From Mycolicibacterium llatzerense (lineage in GTDB: Bacteria; Actinomycetota; Actinomycetes; Mycobacteriales; Mycobacteriaceae), in contig NZ_JXST01000007.1 of the NCBI RefSeq assembly GCF_000878195.1, positions 62,001-126,000 of the forward strand: DNA of 64,000 nucleotides, written 5' to 3'. Position 1 is the stretch's first letter, and each line of letters opens with the position of its first letter. Below are positions 36,478 to 45,342 of the stretch, in pieces. The position numbers and the translations under genes were made by a program. The notes under the pieces are model-generated. The model searched no databases, had not been told where the DNA came from, and saw only the letters and a list, made by a program, of their open reading frames with translations.

Positions 36478-37242
36478 GTGAACGTGCTGAACCCACAGGC
36501 CGCCCCGGCCTGGCTGCGGCCACTCGTCGACAACGCACCGGACCTGCCGCAGGCCTACCGCCGCCGGGTGCCGGCGACGGTGCTGGCGGCCATCACCGCA
36601 GCGGGTGCCACCGCGACACTGACCGGCAACAAGCGCGACGCCGCCGTCCTGGTGCTGTTCTCCGGGGCGCCGGACGCCCCGGCCGGTGCGCTGCCGCCCG
36701 ACGCCGACCTGCTGGTCACCGTCCGCGCCTCGACGCTGCGGCACCATGCCGGGCAGGCCGCGTTCCCGGGCGGTGCGTCCGATCCGGAGGACGACGGTCC
36801 CGTCGGGACCGCATTGCGCGAGGCGACCGAGGAAACCGGTATCGACACGTCTCGGCTGCACGTGCTGACGACGCTGGACCGAATGTTCATCCCGCCCTCG
36901 GGTTTTCACGTTGTCCCGGTGCTCGCGTACTCGCCCGATCCCGGTCCGGTCCTCGCCGTCGACCCGGCGGAGACCGCGATCGTCGCGCGGGTTCCGGTGC
37001 GCGCCTTCGTCAATCCGGAGAACCGGTTGATGGTGTACCGCAAGGAGAACACCCGGCGGTTCGCCGGTCCGGCATTTCTGCTCAACCAGATGCTGGTGTG
37101 GGGCTTCACCGCTCAGGTGATCTCGGCGATCCTGGAAGTAGCGGGCTGGGCACAGCCGTGGAACGCCGACCGGGACTACGAACTCGAGGCGGCAATGGCG
37201 CTGCTGGGGGACTCCAACGGCTACCGTGTGGATCAACCATGA
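36478..37242 (+). CDS. NUDIX hydrolase, CoA pyrophosphatase type (Rv3672c)
   Basis: A 254-residue NUDIX protein. The box is GGASDPEDDGPVGTALREAT followed by EETGID, matching G-x5-E-x7-REUxEExGU. The preceding HHAGQAAFPGG segment is the UPF0035/CoAse signature, so it likely hydrolyses CoA or related nucleotides. The GTG start follows a TTAGGAG site. It overlaps marP by ATGA. Confidence 0.9.
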   Translation: MNVLNPQAAPAWLRPLVDNAPDLPQAYRRRVPATVLAAITAAGATATLTGNKRDAAVLVLFSGAPDAPAGALPPDADLLVTVRASTLRHHAGQAAFPGGASDPEDDGPVGTALREATEETGIDTSRLHVLTTLDRMFIPPSGFHVVPVLAYSPDPGPVLAVDPAETAIVARVPVRAFVNPENRLMVYRKENTRRFAGPAFLLNQMLVWGFTAQVISAILEVAGWAQPWNADRDYELEAAMALLGDSNGYRVDQP

Positions 37243-38432
37243 CACCTTCACAATGGCTGGATCTGGCCGTTCTGTCCGTCGCCTTCGTCGCCGCCGTCTC
37301 GGGCTGGCGGTCCGGGGCGTTGGGCTCGCTGCTGTCTTTTCTCGGTGTGGTGCTCGGCGCGGTCGCCGGCGTGCTGCTCGCGCCCCATGTGGTGGCGCAC
37401 GTGGACGGCGCCCGCAGCAAGCTCTTCATCGCGCTGTTCCTGATCCTGGGTCTGGTCGTGGTCGGCGAGATCGCCGGTGTGGTGCTGGGCCGCGCGGTCC
37501 GTGGCGCCATGCGCAACGAGGTGGTGCGCGGTCTCGACTCGGTCGTGGGGATGGCCCTGCAACTGGTCGCGGTGCTGGTCGCCGCCTGGCTGCTGGCCAC
37601 GCCGCTGACGTCGTCCGACCAGCCGAATCTGGCTGCGGCGGTGAACGGCTCGCGGGTGCTCTCGGAGGTCAACGACCTCGCGCCGGCGTGGCTGAAGCGC
37701 GTGCCCACCCGGCTCTCGGCGCTGCTGAACACCTCCGGCCTGCCATCGGTGCTGCAACCGTTCGGCCGCACCCCGATCGTCAGCGTCTCGGCTCCTGATC
37801 CCGCGCTCGTGGGCGATCCGGCGGTGGCCGCGGCCAAGGGCAGCGTCGTGAAGATCCGCGGCGTCGCACAGAGCTGCCAGAAAGTGCTCGAGGGCACCGG
37901 CTTCGTCGTCGCGCCCGGCCGGGTGATGTCCAACGCCCACGTGGTGGCCGGCTCCAACAGCGTCACCGTCCAGGTCGACGACAAGAGCTACGACGCCAAG
38001 GTCGTCTCCTACGACCCCGAGGCCGACATCTCGATTCTCGACGCACCCGACCTGCCCGCGCCGCCGCTGAAGTTCGACATGCAGGAGGCCGCGACCGGGA
38101 CCGGCGCGGTGGTGATGGGCTACCCCGGCGGCGGCGAGTTCGCCGCGACCCCGGCCCGCATCCGCGAGGTCATCAAACTCAACGGGCCGGACATCTACCA
38201 CTCCACGACCGTCACGCGTGAGGTCTACACCATCAGAGGCAATGTCCGCCAAGGCAATTCGGGTGGCCCGCTGATCGACGGCAGTGGCAAGGTGCTCGGC
38301 GTCGTGTTCGGCGCCGCGGTCGACGACGCGGATACCGGCTTCGTCCTCACCGCCGACGAGGTGGCCAAGCAGATGGCCAAGGTCGACAACTCCGAAGCGG
38401 TGCCGACCGGAAAGTGCATCTCAGCCGGGTAG
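37239..38432 (+). CDS. marP: Periplasmic acid-resistance serine protease MarP
   Basis: A 397-residue membrane protease, the same length as M. tuberculosis Rv3671c. Four predicted N-terminal helices cover about residues 5-130 (first LAVLSVAFVAAVSGW). The chymotrypsin-like periplasmic domain has histidine in SNAHVVAGS, aspartate in DPEADISILD and serine in GNSGGPLID. MarP protects the cell at low pH by processing the peptidoglycan hydrolase RipA. It is translationally coupled to the NUDIX gene and ends convergently with ephE, overlapping it by 12 bp. Confidence 0.95.
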   Translation: MTPSQWLDLAVLSVAFVAAVSGWRSGALGSLLSFLGVVLGAVAGVLLAPHVVAHVDGARSKLFIALFLILGLVVVGEIAGVVLGRAVRGAMRNEVVRGLDSVVGMALQLVAVLVAAWLLATPLTSSDQPNLAAAVNGSRVLSEVNDLAPAWLKRVPTRLSALLNTSGLPSVLQPFGRTPIVSVSAPDPALVGDPAVAAAKGSVVKIRGVAQSCQKVLEGTGFVVAPGRVMSNAHVVAGSNSVTVQVDDKSYDAKVVSYDPEADISILDAPDLPAPPLKFDMQEAATGTGAVVMGYPGGGEFAATPARIREVIKLNGPDIYHSTTVTREVYTIRGNVRQGNSGGPLIDGSGKVLGVVFGAAVDDADTGFVLTADEVAKQMAKVDNSEAVPTGKCISAG

Positions 38433-39371
38433 CTGGTGCAGGAACGTCGACAGCTCCGAGGTGACGGTCGACGGCTGCTCTTCGTGCGCGAAATGGCCTG
38501 CGCCGGTGACGGATACGAAGCGGGTCTGCGGGGCGTAGCGCTGGGTCCGGCGGACCGGATCATCGAGCACGTAGGGATCCGCGGTGCCGTGCAGGTGCAG
38601 GATCGGTACCGGGGTGCGCTGTTTCATCGCCCGCATGAAGCGCCGGCCCTCGCCGCGGACCTGACTGCGCGCCGCCCAGCGCTGGTACTCCAGCGCGGAG
38701 TGCGCCGCCGAGGGGATCTGAATCGCGGTGCGCAGGTGCGCGGCGGTCTGGGCGAAATCCTCCGACGCCGGCCAGGCAGCGCCGGCGCGGCTGCGGACCA
38801 GCTGCTCGACGGCGGCGCCGCCCCGGCGGGTGAGGACATGTTCGGGCCACCACGGCACCTGGTTGCGCAGCATCGCAGGCAACAGGGCCGCGCGCTGGTC
38901 CCGATCGGTCAGCGTCGACGAGCGCAGCGCCACCGGATGCGGTGAACTGATCAGCGCGATACCCCGCACTGATCGCGGATGCAGCATCGCGGTAGCCCAG
39001 CAGACCAGGCCGCCGTCGGCATGCCCCACCAACACAGCGGAACTGTGCCCCAGAGCGCGCACCAAGCCGGCGGTGTCCCCGGCCAGGGTCCAGCCGTCGT
39101 AGCCGGTCGGCGGTTTGTCGCTGCCGCCGTAGCCGCGCAGGTCCACCGCGACCACCCGGGCGCCGCGCAGGTCGCGCAGCTGATGCCGCCACGAGTACCA
39201 GAACGAGGCGAATCCGTGCAGCAGGATCACCAGCGGGCGCTCGCCGGACGAACCGGTCTGGCTTGAGCCCGGATCTGCCTCCACGACGTGGAAGCGAATC
39301 CCGTTCGCGTGCACCTGAAGGTGTCGCCACGGACCGTCGATCCGGACGACCGACGGATCAGGTGGCGGCAC
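38421..39371 (-). CDS. ephE: Epoxide hydrolase-like alpha/beta hydrolase EphE
   Basis: A 316-residue alpha/beta hydrolase. The oxyanion region is ILLHGFASFWYSWRHQL and the nucleophile elbow is VLVGHADGGLV, with aspartate as nucleophile as in epoxide hydrolases. The final histidine is in TGAGHFAHEEQP. Synteny gives Rv3670 (EphE). Substrate is likely a lipid epoxide. Its GTG/ATG region overlaps the stop of the upstream holin-like gene by a base. Confidence 0.9.
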   Translation of the reverse strand: MPPPDPSVVRIDGPWRHLQVHANGIRFHVVEADPGSSQTGSSGERPLVILLHGFASFWYSWRHQLRDLRGARVVAVDLRGYGGSDKPPTGYDGWTLAGDTAGLVRALGHSSAVLVGHADGGLVCWATAMLHPRSVRGIALISSPHPVALRSSTLTDRDQRAALLPAMLRNQVPWWPEHVLTRRGGAAVEQLVRSRAGAAWPASEDFAQTAAHLRTAIQIPSAAHSALEYQRWAARSQVRGEGRRFMRAMKQRTPVPILHLHGTADPYVLDDPVRRTQRYAPQTRFVSVTGAGHFAHEEQPSTVTSELSTFLHQLPG

Positions 39372-39880
39372 TACCAGCCTGAGGTGTCGCTAGAGGCCGA
39401 GCGGGCGGTGATCTGACTCGAGGGCTTGTCGTGGCCAGGCGTCAGCGCCACCTTGGCCTCCTTGACTGTCGCGATGGTGTCTCGTGGGCCGCGGATCTTG
39501 CGGACCTTGAGGAACCCGACGAATGCCAGCGCACCGGTCGTCAGCACCATGAGCGCGAAGACGATCAGGTACGACGCCCAGCTCGGCAGCCACAGCTCCA
39601 GCAGCGAACCGAGGAAGAAGAAGAAAAAGAACGTCGAGTAGAACAGCACCACGAGTGCGGCGATGAACAGGACGCTGCCGGTCAGGCCCTTCTTCACATC
39701 AGCAGTGATCTCGGCGCGCGCCAGTTCGACCTCGGCCCGCACCAGCGTCGACATCTGCGCGGTGGCTTCCTTGACCAGATCGCCGATCGACGGATCAGCC
39801 TTGGGCGCATGCGGATCCACCAGCGGGATCGAGGTCACCGTGGCTGGAACTGCGCCATTCTTGCGATCGCCATTGCTCAC
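39371..39880 (-). CDS. Holin-X-like membrane protein (Rv3669 type)
   Basis: A 169-residue protein with two adjacent transmembrane segments near the middle (SVLFIAALVVLFYSTFFFFF and YLIVFALMVLTTGALAFVG). An amphipathic region with DLVKEATAQMSTLVRAEVEL precedes them. This matches the actinobacterial holin-X (phage holin superfamily III) proteins; a true lysis role is not implied. GTG 39880 has GGAGGA seven bases upstream. It is cotranscribed with ephE. Confidence 0.88.
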   Translation of the reverse strand: MSNGDRKNGAVPATVTSIPLVDPHAPKADPSIGDLVKEATAQMSTLVRAEVELARAEITADVKKGLTGSVLFIAALVVLFYSTFFFFFFLGSLLELWLPSWASYLIVFALMVLTTGALAFVGFLKVRKIRGPRDTIATVKEAKVALTPGHDKPSSQITARSASSDTSGW

Positions 39881-39970
39881 GAACACGTCCTCCCGGCGTC
39901 GGTGTAGTCCTGGCATATGTTGCCACGTAGGGCGCCGGTTAACGATCCGGGCCAGCGATACACTGCCCCG

Positions 39971-40660
39971 ATGCGTTCGGCACCCGTGCTTGCTTCGATG
40001 TTTGGGATGGCCATTGCCCTGTTCGGTACGTCGGTCGGGGTACCTGCCCACGCGGACGCACCGGTCCCGTTGGGCGGTGGCTCGGGCATCGTCGTGGACG
40101 GCGACACCTTCTGCACCCTGACCACGATCGGGCATGACAACCGCGGCAAGCTGGTCGGCTTCACGTCGGCACACTGCGGCGGTCCCGGCCACCTGGTGTC
40201 GGCTGAGGGCGCCGAAAACCGCGGCACGCTCGGCGTCATGGTGGCCGGCAGCCAGCCCCTGGACTACGCCGTCATCGAATTCGACCCGGCCAAGGTGCAG
40301 CCTCTCAACACCGTCAACGGATTCCAGATCGACGGCATCGGCCCGGACCCGGCTTTCGGTGAGGTGGCGTGCAAGCTCGGCCGCACCACCGGCTACACCT
40401 GCGGCGTCACCTGGGGCCCGGGCCAGGACCCGGGCACCATCGTGGACCAGGTGTGCGGCCAGCCGGGCGATTCGGGTGCGCCGGTCACCGTGAACAACAA
40501 GCTGGTCGGCATGATCCACGGGGCCTTCAGCGATGACCTGCCGACGTGCGTCGTCAAGTACGTGCCGCTGCACACCCCGGCCGTGACGGTGTCGATCAAC
40601 GCGGTGATCGCCGATCTCGACGCCAAGAGCCGGCCGGGTGCGGGTTACCAGCCCATCTAG
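39971..40660 (+). CDS. Secreted chymotrypsin-like serine protease (Rv3668c)
   Basis: A 229-residue secreted S1-type protease. The signal peptide is MRSAPVLASMFGMAIALFGT, cleaved near AHA-DA. The catalytic histidine is in TSAHCGGPG, the aspartate in LDYAVIEF and the serine in QPGDSGAPV, with cysteines suited to disulphides. It is the M. tuberculosis Rv3668c type, reported to be an alpha-lytic-like protease. A strong terminator separates it from acs. Confidence 0.92.
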   Translation: MRSAPVLASMFGMAIALFGTSVGVPAHADAPVPLGGGSGIVVDGDTFCTLTTIGHDNRGKLVGFTSAHCGGPGHLVSAEGAENRGTLGVMVAGSQPLDYAVIEFDPAKVQPLNTVNGFQIDGIGPDPAFGEVACKLGRTTGYTCGVTWGPGQDPGTIVDQVCGQPGDSGAPVTVNNKLVGMIHGAFSDDLPTCVVKYVPLHTPAVTVSINAVIADLDAKSRPGAGYQPI

Positions 40661-40671
40661 CCCATCAATGT

Positions 40672-40707
40672 GAAACGGCCCCTTCTCGTCGGAGAAGGGG
40701 CCGTTTC
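40672..40707. terminator. 16-bp perfect bidirectional terminator
   Basis: GAAACGGCCCCTTCTC (40672-40687), loop GTCG, then GAGAAGGGGCCGTTTC (40692-40707): a perfect stem between two convergent genes, ending both. Confidence 0.85.
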
Positions 40708-40715
40708 GCGTGGAC

Positions 40716-42662
40716 CTACTTGCTGGCGCGGATGGCCTCGAAGACGCTGGGGTCGACGAGGGTGGAGGTGTCGCCGAGGTCGCGGCCTTCGGCGACGTCG
40801 CGCAGCAGGCGGCGCATGATCTTGCCGCTGCGGGTCTTGGGCAGCTCGGGGACGATGTGGATTTCGCGTGGTTTGGCGATGGGGGAGATCTCGGTGGAGA
40901 CCTGGGCCCGCAGTTCTTCGACGATGTTCGCCGAGCCGCCGTGCGCGGATTCTTTGAGGATGACGAACGCGCAGATGGCCTGGCCGGTGGTGGCGTCGGT
41001 GGCGCCGACGACGGCGGCTTCGGCCACGCCGGAGTGTCCGACGAGGGCGGATTCGACCTCGGCGGTGGAGATGCGGTGGCCGGAGATGTTCATGACGTCG
41101 TCGATGCGGCCCAGGACCCAGATGTTGCCGTCGGCGTCGTAGCGGGCGCCGTCACCGGCGAAGTACCAGCCCTGCTCGGCGAAGCGGGACCAGTAGGTGT
41201 CCTTGAAGCGTTCGTTGTCGCCCCAGATGCCGCGCAGCATCGACGGCCACGGCTTGTCGAGCACCAGGTAGCCGGTGACGTGTTCTTCCTCGTCGGCGCC
41301 GGGGACCAGTTCGTTGCCGTCGTCGTCGACGATCTTGGCGCTGATGCCGGGCAGCGGGGTCATGGCCGAGCCGGGCTTGGCGGCGGTGACACCCGGGAGG
41401 GGGGAGATCATGATGGCGCCGGTCTCGGTCTGCCACCAGGTGTCCACGATGGGCGTGGTGCCCGCGCCGATGTGTTCGCGGTACCAGCGCCAGGCTTCGG
41501 GGTTGATGGGTTCGCCGACCGAGCCGAGCACCCGCAGGCTCGACAGGTTGTGCGCCGCGGGGATCTGGTGGCCCAGCTTCATAAAGGTGCGGATCAGCGT
41601 CGGCGCCGTGTAATAGATGGTGACGCCGTACTTTTCGATGATCTCGAAGTGCCGGTGCTCGGTGGGCGAGGTGGGCGTGCCCTCGTAGACCACCTGCGTC
41701 ACGCCGTTGGAGAGCGGGCCGTAGACGATGTAGGTGTGCCCGGTGACCCAGCCGATGTCGGCGGTGCACCAGTACACGTCGTCGGCTTTGATGTCGAAGA
41801 CGTTGTGGTGGCTGTAGGAGGCCTGGGTCAGGAAGCCGCCGCTTGTGTGCACGATGCCCTTGGGCTTGCCGGTGGTGCCGGAGGTGTACAGCAGGAACAG
41901 CGGCTGTTCGGCGTCGAACGCTTCCGGGGTGTGCTCGGTCGACTGTGAGTCGACGGCCTCGTGCCACCAGAGGTCGCGGCCTTCGGTCCAGTCGACGTCG
42001 ATGCCGGTGCGCTTGACCACCAGGACGTGCTGCACCGACGGCTGGTTCGCGACCGCTTCGTCGACGGCGGACTTGAGCGAGGCGGCCACGCCGCGGCGGT
42101 ACTGGCCGTCGGTGGTGATGACGAGCTTGGCTTGGGCGTCTTCGACGCGGGCGGCGAGCGCGGTGGCCGAGAACCCGGCGAACACCACCGAGTGCATCGC
42201 GCCGAGCCGGGCGCAGGCCAGCATCGCGACGATGGCTTCGGGCACCATCGGCATGTAGATGGCGACGCGGTCGCCGGCGCGCAGGCCCAGGGCGGTCAGG
42301 GCGTTGGCGGCCTTGCTGACTTCGTCCTTGAGTTGGGCGTAGGTGATGTCGCGGGCGTCCCCGACGGGCTCGCCTTCCCAGTGGATCGCGACACGGTCGC
42401 CGTTGCCGGCCTCGACGTGGCGGTCCACGCAGTTGTAGGCGACGTTGAGCTTGCCGTCGCCGAACCACTTCGCGAACGGTGCGCCTGACCAGTCCAGGAC
42501 CTCGGTGAACGGGGTCGCCCAGGACAACCGCTCACCCTGGCGGCGCCAGAAATCCAGGCGGTCGGCGTCGGCCTCTTGGTACAGCGCGGCAGTGGCATTG
42601 GCCTGCGCGGCGAACTCGGCAGGCGGCGGGTAAGCCTGTGGCACAGCGGTGTCTTGTGTCAT
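40716..42662 (-). CDS. acs: Acetyl-CoA synthetase Acs
   Basis: A 648-residue AMP-forming acetyl-CoA synthetase. The P-loop is YTSGTTGKPKGIVHTSGG, the adenylate motif is DTWWQTETG, and the catalytic lysine near the C-terminus is in PKTRSGKIMRR. That lysine is the known acetylation target of the mycobacterial cAMP-dependent acetyltransferase. ATG 42662 gives the standard length. A CRP-like site (TGTGAGCGTAGTCACT) begins four bases before it on the plus strand, suggesting control by the Crp gene found in this window. Confidence 0.96.
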   Translation of the reverse strand: MTQDTAVPQAYPPPAEFAAQANATAALYQEADADRLDFWRRQGERLSWATPFTEVLDWSGAPFAKWFGDGKLNVAYNCVDRHVEAGNGDRVAIHWEGEPVGDARDITYAQLKDEVSKAANALTALGLRAGDRVAIYMPMVPEAIVAMLACARLGAMHSVVFAGFSATALAARVEDAQAKLVITTDGQYRRGVAASLKSAVDEAVANQPSVQHVLVVKRTGIDVDWTEGRDLWWHEAVDSQSTEHTPEAFDAEQPLFLLYTSGTTGKPKGIVHTSGGFLTQASYSHHNVFDIKADDVYWCTADIGWVTGHTYIVYGPLSNGVTQVVYEGTPTSPTEHRHFEIIEKYGVTIYYTAPTLIRTFMKLGHQIPAAHNLSSLRVLGSVGEPINPEAWRWYREHIGAGTTPIVDTWWQTETGAIMISPLPGVTAAKPGSAMTPLPGISAKIVDDDGNELVPGADEEEHVTGYLVLDKPWPSMLRGIWGDNERFKDTYWSRFAEQGWYFAGDGARYDADGNIWVLGRIDDVMNISGHRISTAEVESALVGHSGVAEAAVVGATDATTGQAICAFVILKESAHGGSANIVEELRAQVSTEISPIAKPREIHIVPELPKTRSGKIMRRLLRDVAEGRDLGDTSTLVDPSVFEAIRASK

Positions 42663-42665
42663 GGC

Positions 42666-42681
42666 TGTGAGCGTAGTCACT
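42666..42681. promoter_or_regulatory. CRP-like site TGTGA-GCGTAG-TCACT at acs
   Basis: Nine of ten bases match the mycobacterial CRP consensus TGTGA-N6-TCACA. It lies between acs and the divergent Rv3662c homologue, immediately upstream of the acs start codon, a position that would suit repression or internal control of acs. Confidence 0.65.
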
Positions 42682-42693
42682 GGCAGGTTGCAA

Positions 42694-42735
42694 TGACGTT
42701 GGTGGTGGCCCGCCACCGTGACGTTGGTGGTGGCC
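42694..42735. repeat. 17-bp direct repeat in the acs/Rv3662c promoter region
   Basis: TGACGTTGGTGGTGGCC occurs at 42694-42710 and again at 42719-42735, a 25-bp period. It covers most of the 80 bp between the CRP-like site and the divergent gene and may be a duplicated regulator site. Confidence 0.7.
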
Positions 42736-42761
42736 ACCTGGTGGCACTACCCTGTGCGGTC

Positions 42762-43532
42762 GTGGCTGCACCTGACCCGCTGGCTCCTTTGGCAGAACTG
42801 CCCGGCGTGGCCGAGGCCGGAGACGAGGCGCGTGAAGCGCTCGGTAAGGCCCATCGGCACAAGGTGAACCTGCGTGGTTGGCCGGCCACCGCGGCCGAGG
42901 CCTCGATGCGGGCTGCGCGGGCGTCGTCGGTGCTCGACGGTGGCTCCCTGAGTTTCAGTAAGGACGGCGAGGCCCCGGCGAAAGGCGAGCGTGCCGACGC
43001 CGTGCTGGCCGGTGCGCTGCGGGTGGCCGAGGCCCTCGAAGGTGGCGCGACAGCGCTGGTCGGAGTGTGGCAGCGGGCGCCGTTGCAGGCGATGGCCCGG
43101 TTGCATTCGCTGGCGGCCGCGGATCTCACCGACGCGGACCAGCTCGGCCGGCCTCGCACCGATGACCCCGACGTGGGCCGGCGGCTGGAGCTGCTCGGCG
43201 AGCTCGTGGGTGGCGGGAGCCGGGTGCCGGCGACGGTGCTCGCGGCCGTCGCTCATGGCGAACTCCTGAGCCTGGCTCCGTTCGGTGTGGCCGACGGTGT
43301 GGTGGCGCGTGCGGTGTCGAGGCTGATCACCATGTCCAGTGGACTGGACCCGCACGGCCTCGGGGTGCCCGAGATGTACTGGATGCGCGAGGTCGGCCAA
43401 TACCGTGCCGTGGCACGGGGCTTCGCGTCGGGGACGGCTGACGGGCTGACCGCGTGGTTGATCTTCAGCAGTCGCGGTCTGCATTCCGGGGCTCGTGAAG
43501 CGCTGTCGATCGCACAGGCTTCCGCCAAGTAG
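42762..43532 (+). CDS. Conserved mycobacterial protein, Rv3662c type
   Basis: A 256-residue alanine-rich protein with no named domain I can identify, the same length as Rv3662c and in the expected place. Features include HRHKVNLRGWPATAAEASMR and SSGLDPHGLGVPEMYWMRE. Codon use is normal for the genome. GTG 42762 is chosen; the frame upstream overlaps the acs start region. The protein may be related to Fic/oxidoreductase annotations, but I see no motif to support that. Confidence 0.85.
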   Translation: MAAPDPLAPLAELPGVAEAGDEAREALGKAHRHKVNLRGWPATAAEASMRAARASSVLDGGSLSFSKDGEAPAKGERADAVLAGALRVAEALEGGATALVGVWQRAPLQAMARLHSLAAADLTDADQLGRPRTDDPDVGRRLELLGELVGGGSRVPATVLAAVAHGELLSLAPFGVADGVVARAVSRLITMSSGLDPHGLGVPEMYWMREVGQYRAVARGFASGTADGLTAWLIFSSRGLHSGAREALSIAQASAK

Positions 43533-43571
43533 CGGCCCGGCGCGACCGCCCTCCAGCAAACACGCAGACAT

Positions 43572-43882
43572 AAAAGCGGGCGGCGCTCCGTCGTCAGAGT
43601 GCATCTGACTCGGCTCGCCGCCCGCTAGCACGGAACCCCGGTTACCAAGCGTGCTTGTTGGGTTGTGTGGGTGGCCTCGGCGTCCTTGCAATGCGCTGCG
43701 GCTACAACTCCACCCAAGGAATTCTCTTAGCCGTTCGCTCTTCGCAATTACGCAGGCCCACAACGCTTTTACCATCATCGCGGTATGTGCTCCGCGTGGG
43801 TGCCGGTATTCCGTGCTGGGATGCCCGCTTCGGGAGGTCGAACCTTCTCTTCCGGTTCGGTCTTGGCCTTGGGGGCTTCCGT
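43572..43882 (-). ncRNA. Ms1/MTS2823-type abundant small RNA
   Basis: The 447-bp gap between the Rv3662c and Rv3661 homologues is where M. tuberculosis encodes MTS2823 and M. smegmatis Ms1, about 300 nt RNAs that bind core RNA polymerase. On the minus strand a promoter TTGATG-17 bp-TACAAA lies at 43917-43889, giving a start near 43882. The 3' end is a strong terminator: GCGGGCGGCG pairing with CGCCGCCCGC and followed by TTTT near 43572. The predicted length is about 310 nt. Position, strand, length and terminator all agree; the exact ends are inferred. Confidence 0.85.
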
Positions 43883-43979
43883 GCTTCCTTTGTACTACGT
43901 GACCGCAGTCACATCAAGGGCCAATCGCCGGCGATTTGTGATTGTTACTCCAAGGGACCCAGCAACTCGCCAGTAGCTT

Positions 43980-44849
43980 TCAGAAGTTCAGGCGGCGGAG
44001 CAGCGAGTACGTCACCGCGCCGGCGGCGAGGGCGCTGGCGCCGACGGCCAGAGTGGTGGCGACCGCAGCGCCGGACGGAGCCGGCAGCCGGTCCCGCAGC
44101 GAGACCGGACGCGTGAAGGTCAGCACGGGCCAGCCGCGAGCGACGGCCTCCTTGCGCAGGGCGCGATCGGGATTGACCACCGCGGGGTGACCGACCGCCG
44201 TGAGCATCGGCAGATCGGTGATCGAGTCCGAATACGCGTAGCAGTGCTCGAGCACATAGCCCTCGCGGGCGGCTAGCTCCTCGATTGCCTGGACCTTGCC
44301 TTCGGCGAAGCAGTAGAAGTCGACGCCGCCGGTGTACTTGCCGTCCTCGACCACCATGCGCGTGGCCATCGAGTGGTCGGCCCCGAGTTCGCGGGCGATG
44401 GGTGCGACGATCTCCTCGCCGGACGCCGAGACCACCACGACGTCGCGGCCGCACAGCTTGTGGTCGGCGATCAGGTTGGCGGCCTCGGCGAAGACCAGCG
44501 GGTCGACGATGTCATGCAGCGTCTCGGAGACGATCGACTTGACCTGTTCCACGTCCCAGCCGGTGCACATGTTGGTCAGGTAGGACCGCATCCGGTCCAT
44601 CTGATCGTGGTCGGCACCTGACATCAGGAACAGAAACTGGGCGTAGGTGGACTTGAGCACAGCTTGCCGATTCAGCAGACCTTGGTTGAAAAAAGGTTTG
44701 CTAAAAGCGAGGGTGCTGGACTTGGCGATCACCGTTTTGTCGAGATCGAAGAAGGCTGCGGTGCGCACCGGACCGCTCGACTCGGCTTCCTGGCGCGGCG
44801 CGGCCGCGGCCTGGGCGGCCGGATCGGATGCGGTCACGGCTCCCAGCAT
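43980..44849 (-). CDS. HAD-family phosphatase, SerB-like (Rv3661 type)
   Basis: A 289-residue HAD-IB hydrolase. Motif I is AAFFDLDKTVI, motif II is VVVSASGEEIV, and motif IV is YSDSITDLPML. A hydrophobic C-terminal segment (VATTLAVGASALAAGAVTYS) suggests membrane attachment. It belongs with the Rv3661/SerB-like phosphatases; the substrate may be a phospho-amino acid or lipid. ATG 44849 gives a length close to M. tuberculosis; GTG 44837 is an alternative. Confidence 0.9.
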   Translation of the reverse strand: MLGAVTASDPAAQAAAAPRQEAESSGPVRTAAFFDLDKTVIAKSSTLAFSKPFFNQGLLNRQAVLKSTYAQFLFLMSGADHDQMDRMRSYLTNMCTGWDVEQVKSIVSETLHDIVDPLVFAEAANLIADHKLCGRDVVVVSASGEEIVAPIARELGADHSMATRMVVEDGKYTGGVDFYCFAEGKVQAIEELAAREGYVLEHCYAYSDSITDLPMLTAVGHPAVVNPDRALRKEAVARGWPVLTFTRPVSLRDRLPAPSGAAVATTLAVGASALAAGAVTYSLLRRLNF

Positions 44850-44998
44850 ATGCCCCGGAACGTCAGTACCGGGTTGGCAACGGCGTCGCCGTGTCGGTCG
44901 CCGGTGGCGTGACTGTCGCGGCGATTGACGTGCTGACACGCCCCTTTCACAGACAATCAACAGTTGCGCAGAGCCCTGTTGACGTGTGTATAGTGGGC

Positions 44999-45097
44999 TT
45001 TACCCGGCTAGCGCCGGGTGTGCATCAGCCCGACCCCCCGGGGCTGATCCACGACGACCTCCGCCTCCTCCCCCCCTGGCGGGGGTCGTCCCTTTTT
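44999..45097 (+). ncRNA. 6C RNA (B11) small RNA
   Basis: This gap, between the Rv3661 and Rv3660c homologues, is where M. tuberculosis has B11, the 6C RNA of about 93 nt. The sequence has a first stem CCCGGCTAGCGCCGGG, then two hairpins with C-rich loops: one with ATCAGCCC...GGGCTGAT enclosing CCCCCC, and one with ACGACC...GGTCGT enclosing a run of seven C. The last is followed by CCCTTTTT, so it is also the terminator. A -10 TATAGT lies at 44989-44994. It runs in the ssd direction. The 245 bp from its end to ssd hold nothing else I recognise. Confidence 0.92.
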
Positions 45098-45342
45098 CAG
45101 GGGTGGTGAATTTTCCCGAGGCGGGGCCTCTTCGGCGCCTTTCTATCGACGCCAGACTTTTCTTTTCCGCGTGTGGCGCGGCCACCGCAATCCCGGTTCT
45201 CCGAACATCGCGGGTAGTCCGCGAAAAGTTGCGGAACGACATTCTCACGAGTCCGTCAATAAAGTTGTCCACAGTTTGCGATCCATCCACATTCTGCGTG
45301 TGCGCTCTGGTGCCGCGGCCTGCTGCGCAGCACGGTGGACCC

